NCBI GenBank assembly: GCA_034008185.1 | Contig: CM067084.1 | Span: 5,537,385-5,601,384, forward strand | Length of the DNA: 64,000 nucleotides | Source: Gorsachius magnificus | Taxonomy: Eukaryota; Chordata; Aves; Pelecaniformes; Ardeidae | Reading direction: 5' to 3' | Shown here: positions 1 to 59,055 of the stretch, one piece after another | Layout of the letters: every line of letters begins with the position of its first letter | Position numbering within the stretch: position 1 is the first letter of the stretch | Notes under the pieces: generated by a model | The model's database searches: none | What the model was told of the DNA's origin: nothing | The model's input: only the letters and a program-made list of their open reading frames with translations | Made by a program: the position numbers and the translations under genes

Positions 1-188
1 AGGCTCTTTTGGTAGCTCCAGCTTGCTCTGCTCTTCTAGTTCATGCTTCAGGCTTTTTTCTGTGTAAGAGTAGGAGCTACTCTGCCTAGAATTTCCTTTT
101 CCCTCTGTTGTGCTCAAACCACGGATGTCTGTGCTCTAACAGTACGTGCGGCACCTGACAGGTACTCTTCTGTGTTCTGTGTGTGTAG

Positions 189-399
189 GAGCACTGCCTC
201 ATGGGCATTAAAGGAACTGTGCGCCGCAGTACAGATGGTGACTTCATCCATGCTAATGTTGACATTGACCTAATCATCACAGAGGAGCCTGAAATTGGCA
301 ACATAGAAAAACCTGTAGAGATTTTTCACATCATTGAACATTTCTGCCTTGGGCGACGACGTCTTCATCTTTTTGGAAGGGACAGTACAATTCGACCAG
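189..399 (+). CDS. METTL14: METTL14, penultimate coding exon (end of MT-A70-like domain)
   Basis: METTL14 is the RNA-binding, catalytically inactive partner of METTL3 in the nuclear m6A writer complex. The exon starts after a TGTGTGTAG acceptor and opens in phase 0 with GAG CAC TGC CTC ATG GGC (EHCLMG). It runs 70 codons plus one base and ends CCA-G before a GTAGCT donor at 400. The text reads [20 protein letters not shown], then [20 protein letters not shown], then [20 protein letters not shown]. As I recall the human protein, this matches it almost residue for residue. The EPPL-like pseudo-catalytic loop lies in exons outside the window. The gene enters from the left, so only its 3' part is here. 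Confidence 0.96.
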
Positions 400-2852
400 G
401 TAGCTGTTACGTTTATTTTTGTCTAATAGTTAAATTTTAATTTACTTTAATAACCCTCTTCCATCATTTGAGGCTACTTGATGCGTTATGATGGAAGCTG
501 AGACAGTAACGGTTAATCCTAATGCATGATTCTCAAGGAGGTAAGTTCCTGGTTTATGTGGAGATCTGTCAGTGTCAAAGCAGTTGTTGTTTGGCAAGTC
601 TATGACGATAATTGTGTTAATTTTCCCAGAAGAAAGTTTTTTGTTAACCAGTATTTTCACCTGTTGGTGTGTTTACACTTCTCGGAAGCATGATTTCTTT
701 CCCTAAACTGATTTTAACTCACAATGAGCTTAGTGGTTGTCCTGTTGCCAGTATCTGAAGACCCAGTGTCTGACAGTGGGTGCTGCATCTAGCACGGTGA
801 AAAATGCGTAGAAATACATGGATCAGATTGAAGGTAACTGCATTTTATTTGTTTCGATGGTCAGGCCTTCCAATTTATCATGCATAAGTGACGAAGGACT
901 TTCATTGCAGAACAATACACACTAGAAAAATAAAATCTGTTTTGACACATTTTAGACTTTTGTTATCAGTTGTCAGTGACATTTCTGCGACATTTCTGCG
1001 TAAAGCCTAAGGTGAAATAAAACTTGAGAGTCCTGTTTCTTTCAACTGCCAATGCACGCTTGAATCGACAGACTTTATACCTCATGTTATGGATAGCGTA
1101 GTCATACTGAGCGTACTGATGGATACTGTGAGTGTCGGTCTCTGAGCAATTCATGGTAACAGCATGCCCTTTTCAAAAGAAAGTGGTGGGGGAATGTGAG
1201 TGGGGCAAGAGCTATAGCTGCGCTCGCTTTAGCTTCCCTCAGCACTTTTGCGTAACGCTGTTTTCCCCTAAGTAGGGATTAATAGTTTGGATGACAAAGG
1301 AGAAATGGGTGCAAGTCCATCCAAGGCCTGATCTGCTCTGTGTGAATGATAACACTGAGGGTATTAAAAAGTGTCGCTTATTCTTTTACTGCAATTGGAA
1401 TAGGATGTCAAGTGGTATGCAAGGTGCAAGCAATAAGTTACCTAAATAAATGTCAAGGTGGTGTTTCTCTCTTGCTCATATGACTACGGAGTGGTGATTA
1501 TTGGCCATTCCTATTCTTTGGCTGGCCTTTGGCTTGAATTTTAATGATCATGTCAGTCTTAATTCTGTTGGTTACCGGGGGGTGTGTCTGTGTGGAAGGG
1601 GGGGGGGGGGGCTGTTCTGTTTTGTGGAAAGACATCATTCAGGTATTAGGTCAATGCTCTTGTAGGTGAATTCTTATATGTTAATGTCCCACAGGGTCAT
1701 GTTAGTCTGAATCAACTCTTGTATTTTTAAATTTGGTGGTTATCCTGGGGTTGCATGGTGTACTTTAAATCCTGTACTCATCACAGCAGTAGGGACACCT
1801 TTTTCCATTTACTCTTTGTTCAAGAAGCTGGCAGGGCACAGTGTTTCTATCGATTAGCACTTTGAGTTTAGAGTTTAGAATTACTGTTTGTGAATCCTCA
1901 CGGTGCTCTGTGAAGTAGAAAACCTAAACAAATAGACTCTTCCTTTTTTTTTCTTTTTTCTTTTTTCTTTCTTTTGTTTTTTAAATGTGGAGGAAGCAAC
2001 GTAAATGCTACATAAATTCCCACGCTAAAGCAAACAGTGTTAAAGAACTGATCCTGGGTTGTTTTAAATTCTTGTTTTCCTTATAAGCATGTTGTTGAGA
2101 TCACCGAACTACATTTTTCTTCATTAATACATGTTATAACTGAAAATTAAATTTCCACTGACATCTTTAAGTGGTCTGAGCCCCACTTTAGGTCTGAGTG
2201 CTACTTTAGCTCATAATATGAAGAAATAGGAATGTGCTTGTTTGAAATGTCTTTCTGCCTTGATTCACTTGGTGAGGCTGAAGTGCTCACTGACTGTGCA
2301 TAAACAGGCTAATTTAACTCTTTATGCTCTAGTTTCCTATAGTGGGCTTCAACAGAATTGTTACTGTATTGTGTGTTCAAATGTGTGCTTCCAGGGCGCT
2401 GTGCTCTTGGCTGCACTGTCACAGCTGGTGTCTGGAGACAAAATTACCTAATTCAAGTTCAAATGCATTTTAAAAAGGGGAGAAGAGGAGGAGGATGATG
2501 TTATTTTTAAACTAGATGAATTTACTGCTCTGGTTTACAGTTTGGTCCCAGAGGGGCTGGAAAATACTGTGCTGGGGTGTAAGAAGAATTAGGAAGGAGG
2601 AGGAAGGTGTCTTGTAAAACCACAGCTTGAATGTTCCCATGGACCTATGTAATTAAAAAAAAAAAAAAAGCGCACCCTTTCAACAACTCTGGCTTTCCTA
2701 GAGATGACCCTATCATTCCATTCAGTACAGGTGACATGGAGATACATGTCTGTCCCTGTCACTTGAGCGTTCACCTGCTAGCAAAAGGGTGATAATGGCC
2801 TTGAAACATGACAATTGTTCTTGCTTTTGTTGACTCTGGTTTTGTTCCCTAG
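400..2852 (+). other. METTL14: METTL14 last intron
   Basis: This is a GT...AG intron of about 2.45 kb between the two METTL14 exons. No other coding segment is supported inside it. It holds a run of 14 G at 1598-1611 after a shorter G run near 1577, a long pyrimidine tract at 1938-1982, and a poly(A) run near 2655-2669. Confidence 0.9.
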
Positions 2853-3166
2853 GTTGGCTGACTGTAGGACCCACCCTCACAAACAGCAATTTCAACGCAG
2901 AAACGTATTCTTCATACTTCACAGCTCCAAACTCCCACCTGACCGGCTGTACCGAAGAGATTGAGAGACTTCGGCCCAAGTCACCACCACCCAAGTCCAA
3001 GTCTGACCGGGGAGGTGGTGCTCCCAGGGGAGGAGGAAGAGGAGGGACTTCAGCAGGCCGAGGAGAAAGGGGCAGAGAGAGGAACAGAACTAACTTCCGG
3101 GGTGAGAGGGGTGGCTTCAGAGGGGGACGTGGAGGTACCCATAGGGGAGGCTTCCCCACCCGCTGA
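2853..3166 (+). CDS. METTL14: METTL14, last coding exon with RGG tail and stop codon
   Basis: The exon follows a TTTTGTTCCCTAG acceptor. The split codon G|GT continues the previous exon as [18 protein letters not shown]. The phase fits exactly: one base plus 314 bases makes 105 codons including the TGA at 3164-3166. The first half is the helical end of the methyltransferase fold ([20 protein letters not shown]). The second half is a low-complexity Gly/Arg tail with several RGG and RGGG units, ending GGFPTR. RGG tails of METTL14 help bind RNA and are known targets of arginine methylation. Compared with the human tail as remembered, there is a small insertion in the [11 protein letters not shown] stretch. 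A GT splice-donor-like site (TGTTAG|GTAATC) lies 11 bases after the stop. The two exons here encode 174 residues. Confidence 0.96.
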
Positions 3167-3688
3167 TGACTGTTAGGTAATCGCTTCTTCCGCCGGTCCT
3201 TTGCCTCATCTCTGAATCTCTTTCTTAGTCTTGTTCTTGCTGAAGTGAATTGTTCTGGGGCCTCACACTAGATGACTTCTAAAATCGGTTTTGGTGCAAG
3301 CCGTTACGGATAGCCTGCCTTCCAGTGACCGGCCCAGGCCAGGCCCCGCACCTGACGGTACTAAACTGGGCCTCCCGGCAGCTTCTCTTTGTCAAAGCAG
3401 AGAGCACCATCTCTTCAAACCACGGGTAGGATTGAAGATACTTGCTCTTCCCTTAGGAAGCTTGCGAGGTGTGGGCTTTTTTTAACTCTTGTTTTCTCCA
3501 AAACATGGATTCCTCTTCCTTCTTTGGAGGTTCAGGCTTGGACTGACTTGAATTAATGTGGTGGAGGGGGCATGAAATGCAGTTCTGAATTGCATGGCCA
3601 TAGCAGGCGTACTCTTATTCATGGAAGGGAAAGCGCTGTGTCTATACTGACACCTATTTTAACTTCTCTGAAACTAAGGAGCAAATGG

Positions 3689-3694
3689 AATAAA
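3689..3694 (+). terminator. AATAAA poly(A) signal, proximal candidate for METTL14
   Basis: Canonical hexamer about 520 bases after the METTL14 stop codon. It lies in an A/T-rich setting and is followed by T-rich sequence, so it is a candidate for the short 3' UTR form. Confidence 0.4.
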
Positions 3695-5030
3695 TAGAAT
3701 TCTATTTTTTCTTATTTGGTTTAAATTTCCCAAATTATTCCTGGGAACAGGGAACAAATTTGTTTTTTCATTGGTGGTGTCTATGCACTCACTTTTCACG
3801 TCTGTAGTGGGGAGAGTGGTAATGCCATGCAGTCGTCACGAAGTCACAAGTTTCTACGCAGTCCAGAACTTCTACATACGGGGTTTTCCACCCAGCGTCT
3901 GCTCATAACAGCCTTGTTCCTTGGTAGGGAAAACCAATTTTATTGCAGAGCAGTTGCAATGACCTCGCTGGAGGTGGCGTTGGAAATGTGAGGCGGTGTT
4001 GGAAGAGTGAGTGCTTCCCGAGACCAATCACCTGAGGGCGCGGTAACGGAACAGAGTGGCTTGCTTTGCCTGTGGGCCTTAGGCCTGTTGGGAACAGCTC
4101 CAGAGTACCGTGTGAAATGAAAGCCACTCACTTTGGTAGGTACCATATTTGTTTTTAGCAAAGCCACAACTCTGAACTTCTTGGTCAGTACTTGGTAGCC
4201 TGAACACGTCTGGCTGGCGAAGTCTCCAAGTCCTAGGTGTGGATTTTGGAAAACTGGCTTTTAAGAAGTCTCACAATGTTTCTCTCCTCGAGCCTAGCTT
4301 TTAATAACTGTCCTGTAAAGTAGTGGATTATTAAACTTGTTTATCAAAGCTAATGTTGAAATATTTTTCTTAATATTGTGTGGGTTTGTTCTCCTTGAGG
4401 TTTTGGAATTGCTCGATTTTACTGTGGTTTCCTCCCTACTGTTGTAAAAGAGGTGGCATAACTGGTTTTTTGGCGCATGAAATCTTAGCACAGAAACTTG
4501 GTAGGGTCTGGTCGGCTTTGGGGCTGCTACAGTGCCAATGAAACTCGCCCACTGTTTGCATTTTGTTTCTTCCTGTGTTACATTCGCACATCTGAGGAGT
4601 GACTGGCTTGCGGGGGTTGGTGTTTTAAGGGTGGTGCTCGGTGGACTGGCCACGAAGTCTGCCGAAGGCTACTTGGAACAGCATCTGATGGAAGGTAACG
4701 TGCCACAGTAATTACATGCCTAATCATGTTCTTACTCAACAAGTAAATACTGGAGACACTTAACGTTAGGAAGGCTGCTTTTGTGCCTGTGACAAAAGGT
4801 CATCTTCTTTTTTTCTCAATTAGTAGAAAATGTTAATTCCCATTTCCCCCTTGTAATTGTATGTCTGTAGCTGACAGTTCAGGGCTTAAGCTACTCTTAA
4901 CACAGAGAGTCAGAGTACGCCCAAGAGGAGACTCAAAAATAACTGGTTGAGATTTGCAGCTGTATCGGTTTGCAGGAGTTGGGGTGCTGCTCCAGACTTC
5001 AGTGACTTGCAAAATTAATTGCACATGGTT

Positions 5031-5035
<5 letters not shown>

Positions 5036-5068
<33 letters not shown>
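5036..5068. repeat. Poly(A) homopolymer, 33 bases
   Basis: Uninterrupted A run on the plus strand, within the probable METTL14 3' UTR. It could be the tail of an old retroposed insertion or a simple slippage tract. I see no recognisable element body immediately 5' of it. Confidence 0.8.
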
Positions 5069-5072
<4 letters not shown>

Positions 5073-5714
5073 TTGTTTTTTCTCATCAAGGCTGAAGTAG
5101 CTGGTGTAAGGGGAAAAAGGGTTCCGCTCCAGAGAGCGTTAGATTGGCTCTAGCTGGATGAGCCAGCCTTACCAGGGCAGTGTAACATCCATGTTAACAA
5201 GTGACTGACTGTACTTTTTTAAATTGAGGGTGATGGACAAGGAAATAGAACTTTCTACATGTCCTCTATGGAAGGAAGATAGATACCTGCTGGTTTTAAT
5301 CCGAGGGTGATGTTTCAACAGCGACAGGTTGCCTGTAAAGGTAAGGCAGCAGGGCGTGGGGTGTGCCCAAAGGTGTGGTGTCACGCAGCTGTGGTTGTGG
5401 AGACAACACTAGGAAATACAGTAGCAAGACACCCCAACCCCCTGGCTGTACAGTGAAAGCATCTGGTCACTTTTTTAATCACTGTTGATTTGGACCACAT
5501 CTAAAGTGGTGTCTAGAGATGAAAAGCTTTTAAATTCATTACCGGTTGTCAGTTACTTTGTCAGTTGTAACGCTTTAACAGGAGGAGGAGGAGGATAACA
5601 CTCATAATTGGGGAACTGATGAATATTTCATTTACCGCAAGTAAATGAAGACTTAATTTGAGCACACTGTCCTTGAAGATAAAAAGCCTAACAAGTTTCT
5701 TACTTTCCAATGTT

Positions 5715-5720
5715 AATAAA
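5715..5720 (+). terminator. AATAAA poly(A) signal, distal candidate for METTL14
   Basis: Canonical hexamer in TGTTAATAAATGCC, with a GT/T-rich downstream element within 40 bases. It would give a 3' UTR of about 2.6 kb. Confidence 0.4.
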
Positions 5721-5760
5721 TGCCACCAGTCTGAGATGGGATGCCTGTCTAGATCTTGTC

Positions 5761-7619
5761 ATGTCTTCCCATTCTGGAAGAGGCTCGTAGTACTTTGAAT
5801 GTCTTTCTTACACCCTGTAGGAATTAAGTGAAAGACTTGACAATTACACTGACAAGACACTCTGGCTGTCTTAGCATTTGCTTCAAAGGGATTTTAAGAC
5901 ATTGGGCAACTGTAAATCCAGCCATCCCTCCACTTGAGAAGTCTCTCCGCTTACCGACAGTGCTGGTTAGAAGTTGGTCGAACGGCTGGATGCGCTGCGC
6001 AGGTGAGTGGGCAAAGCTCGCGGGGGTTTGAGGTCCTTCCCCAGCGCAGCGTCACGAGCTCTTCGCGTACATTTGTAGACACGGAACGCTTTGTTCAGTG
6101 GCGTGGGGTTTAGGATGCAAACTAAACACTTTTGATCTGACAACGGAAGTTAAATGCCATTAAGTCAAGGGATTCATTTTCGAATACTTGGATGTTTTAA
6201 AATCCTTGACAGGGGATAGAAATAGCCAGCATGCGCTTTAGAAAAGAATAAACGATTAACTCAAGCCCATTACATGGGAAACATTTAACAGTATTTTTTT
6301 TTTTTGACTGTGGCTTTTTAGGGACATGCTGAAGAACCCAAAGTGCTAGAGACTGAGGTCCGCGGTTTCTGTATATAGCAGAAAAAATTATTTCCCCTTG
6401 GTAAAATTGGTGAAGCAGGTGGCAGCGTTATTGCTGTAGTCGCAATTGCCCGGTGCAATGGGCTGGAGGTCAACTTAGTAACGTGGGGGGAAGCTTACTC
6501 ATCTGCTTCATAATGGGGTCCTTCTCAGGGGTGCAAAAGCAAGCAGCAGGTAAGTTCTGTGGCAAAACATGAAGTAAGTTTGAGTATAATTATTGCAGCA
6601 ATTAAAAAGGAGAAAGAGAAAAAAATAAAGCCTAATTACTGTAAATCTGCATTGAGTATTACAGTCCTGCCACTTACGCTGGAGCCAGGCAGTGCCCCTG
6701 TAGTGTGCTGGGTGCAACTGGTGTGATTGCTGCAAGAGCTGCTGGATCAACGCCTGCCTGCATCTTGGTGCTATTCGGCCATTCTGACATCGTAACCCAG
6801 GTAAAGTTAACGGTACAGGAAAGGCTAGCGCTCCGATGAGTTAGCGCTGCAGCTATAAGCAGCTTTGTCTCACCGCTCCTTCGTTCTGCGACTGAACTGC
6901 TGGCCGTAGGCTTTGCCAGCGCACGGGTAAGTGACAGGTACCTTCGCTCCGGAGTCCTTGGTGTGAAAGGGTTGCCCTAACGCAGAAGCGGCACGTGGAT
7001 GTGGTGCAGACGTGATCCGGCCAGCGGCAAACTCCATGGAGTGAGGTGAGGACACGGTTCTGAGCAAGCGTGGCTGAGGCAGGAGCTCACCAGCTTCCTA
7101 CTGCTGAGGAGAAACTCATTCACTGCAGTTAAGCACAATTTTTCTGAAACGGTTTATGTGCCAGGCCGCCTTGGCACATTTGAGCCCGTGTTTGCGCAGG
7201 TGTCCTTACTGTAACTGGGGGTGACGCCAACAGCGGAAACACCCCAAAAATTCTGCTAATGCCAGGTAAGGCTGCCTGTCTTTAAAGTCGGAGGAGGAGA
7301 TGGTGACCCACAGTGGGCTTTACTAATTGTTGGATGCATGGCATTGGTTATGCCGTGTAGGAATTAGCGATTATTGTTGCCAATTTAACTTCGCTGTGTT
7401 CCTGGCTCCTGAAGCCAGCGGGACAAACTTTTTATGTTGTCTTGCTGTGCTTGCAGGGAGGGGCAGGGGGAGGAGTTGTGTGAACCCTGAAGACAGTTTT
7501 CACCAGCTGTGGTGACCTGGCGTACTAGTCTGAGGTGCTCCTGTTTAAAAGGGGTTGGACAGCTTTTGGCAGAGGCTGACAGCATAAAAACTTAACGGAA
7601 CTCAGTATATGAAAGAATA
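5761..7619. other. Intergenic gap between convergent METTL14 and SEC24D
   Basis: About 1.9 kb separates the distal METTL14 poly(A) candidate from the likely SEC24D 3' end. Several short ORFs occur on both strands, up to 80 codons, but none has splice support or recognisable similarity. I see no repeat family here. Confidence 0.5.
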
Positions 7620-7638
7620 AACACACACAATGATTATA

Positions 7639-7644
7639 TTTAAT
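7639..7644 (-). terminator. ATTAAA poly(A) signal candidate for SEC24D
   Basis: The commonest variant hexamer, in minus-strand context AATTATTAAATATAATC, about 1.5 kb after the stop codon. T-rich minus-strand sequence (GTTTATTCTTTC) follows the likely cleavage site. Confidence 0.4.
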
Positions 7645-8079
7645 AATTGCTTATGTCTTTACACAAAGAGTTGCTGGTGTCATTTTACAAAGTACACTGA
7701 TTGGAATAGCAACAAATACTTTTTACAAGGTAACATCTTCAGCTAACAAGTGCTTGTCTTGGCAGCTGACTTCAGTCTGAGGGTCCTTCTGTAATACAGC
7801 CACTTATTTTAAGGGCTCCCAGTCAATGCACAAGGCTACAACTGGTTTAATAAGCTGTCAAACCAAAAAATGTGCATCTTGACTGCTTATCTTGGAGATA
7901 GATTGAAATGATTAACACTAAGCAGCAACACTAATGTGTTTAAAGGCACTTCTTTTCTAACGGGGCCTAACTCTTAGCCTTACTTCTGAAGGTTTTTTTG
8001 CTTTCTTTGAAACACTGATTTTTGTAACAATAGCTTTTCGAGTCTGGAAAAGTTCAAACCTCACACACGGGGGCACTGG

Positions 8080-8131
8080 TCAGACTGACGATGTATCCGA
8101 GGTAAGCAGCTCCTCCAAAGACTCTGGCTTT
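8080..8131 (-). other. Candidate terminal exon segment B beyond SEC24D stop (speculative)
   Basis: After an AATTTAG acceptor with a weak pyrimidine tract, this segment opens with one base that completes the AG left by segment A. It then reads KPESLEELLTSDTSSV and a TGA at 8080-8082. The frame is open back past the acceptor as well. It may be chance sequence inside the 3' UTR. Confidence 0.22.
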
Positions 8132-8492
8132 CTAAATTCTACCTTAAATATTGATATTAGCAGAGGCTTATTTTTCAAAGCGGTGACTGTTGAACAGCTC
8201 AGTCCTGTGAGAAGAGGCTGCTGTAACAGAACTGGTAGGTAATTAAACAAGAGGCTTTCTTTTTATAGCACCACAAATAGCCTTTGGTTAATGCGTCAGC
8301 TGTCTTACAGCTGACCTGCCACTGAAATTTTGAGGGACAGATGTTAGTCTAAGTTGTATTGGGAATATTCCAGTTAGCAAACATACTAAATAAAACCTAA
8401 CTTGTTCAAATTTGAAAGTGTAATCAAATGGTATGCTAAATAAATTGCTGCCCTTCAGACTAGAGAATTGCACCGTAAGAGTGTGGCATTAC

Positions 8493-8642
8493 CTGCCAGA
8501 CTTGGCAAAAGGAGGATGGTTTGATTGCTGTGGTCCACTGTTAAACTCACTGAGTCCAGTTATGAACCGAGGTCCCGGATAACCCTGGGCGTGGAAGGCT
8601 GCCCAGAGCTCTGTTTCTGTAGGAAGAACTGCTTGTCCCGTC
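8493..8642 (-). other. Candidate exon segment A beyond SEC24D stop (speculative)
   Basis: A 150-base segment flanked by a strong acceptor (CCCCTTTTCCCAG) and a donor (GGCAG|GTAATG). One frame is open throughout, begins TGQAVLPTETELWAAFHAQG and ends FAKSG plus two bases. It is phase-compatible with segment Z upstream and segment B downstream. Codon choice looks like vertebrate coding sequence, but I do not recognise the protein. Confidence 0.25.
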
Positions 8643-8955
8643 CTGGGAAAAGGGGATTATTTTTGAGAGATCTGCTTTACAGGAAGGACTGAAATTGAAC
8701 TATGTGATTACCACAAATCTGATTCAACTGTACCCCCTCATTTAGAAAAAGCAGTGTTTTGTACTTTCTTCCTCTTCTGTATAGACTTTTAGCATCTTCC
8801 CTGGCTCTCATACAACTTAGGACTAGCAAAAGGAATAATTAAAAAAGTTTTCTAAATTATATTTTAATAAATGCATACCGTATGCTCTTAAGCACTGACA
8901 GTTTGAAATCTGGCAATTCACGGAGAGTGAGTCGGGACTCCTAGAAGATTAATAC

Positions 8956-9025
8956 CTGAGTGCAGAACTTCCTATTCTACAGCTTAGTAAGTACGCTAAA
9001 TACTCAGAGGTTGTGTGGAATGAGA
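8956..9025 (-). other. Candidate exon segment Z beyond SEC24D stop (speculative)
   Basis: A 70-base segment with an excellent acceptor (TTTTCTGTGCTCTTTTTGTACAG) and a donor (CACTCAG|GTATTA). Its open frame is part of a 94-codon open frame that overlaps the last SEC24D coding exon in a different frame, and it joins segment A in phase. It could equally be an alternative 3' UTR exon. Confidence 0.25.
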
Positions 9026-9165
9026 CTGTACAAAAAGAGCACAGAAAAGGTTCACTAAAGCACAACGAGTGCCCAGGTACGGCGGGGCCGTGGGCCAGCC
9101 TTGGGGCACCAACAACCCTCCCTCTCCCAACATAATAGAAACCAACAACTTGTACTTGAGTTTCC

Positions 9166-59012
<49,847 letters not shown>

Positions 59013-59055
59013 GATGGCAATATTCTCGTTCCAAGTATCAGGTTCTCTTTAAGAT

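Larger units (their letters stand above)
3167..5760 (+). other. METTL14: Probable METTL14 3' UTR
   Basis: The stretch after the METTL14 stop has no supported coding exon. Two canonical AATAAA signals occur, at 3689-3694 and 5715-5720. The second is followed by a T/GT-rich stretch (GTCTAGATCTTGTCATGTC) of the kind that follows cleavage sites. The exact 3' end cannot be fixed from sequence. An uninterrupted run of 33 A lies at 5036-5068. Short ORFs here are not convincing. Confidence 0.45.
7620..9165 (-). other. SEC24D: Probable SEC24D 3' UTR
   Basis: This region follows the SEC24D stop codon on the minus strand. The best poly(A) signal is ATTAAA, read on the minus strand at 7644-7639, just before the probable 3' end near 7620. 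No canonical minus-strand AATAAA was found between 6500 and 9166. The region also contains three splice-bounded, phase-compatible open segments, listed separately, so it may not be a simple uninterrupted UTR. Confidence 0.5.

Noticed and set aside
2722..3159. Minus-strand ORF of 145 codons opposite the METTL14 last exon
   Set aside because: It is the antisense shadow of the Gly/Arg-rich METTL14 tail, which reads as Pro/Ser/Leu on the other strand.
6870..7067. Minus-strand ORF ending GKAYGQQFSRRTKER in the intergenic gap
   Set aside because: No upstream exon with fitting phase, no known similarity, and length within chance for this window.
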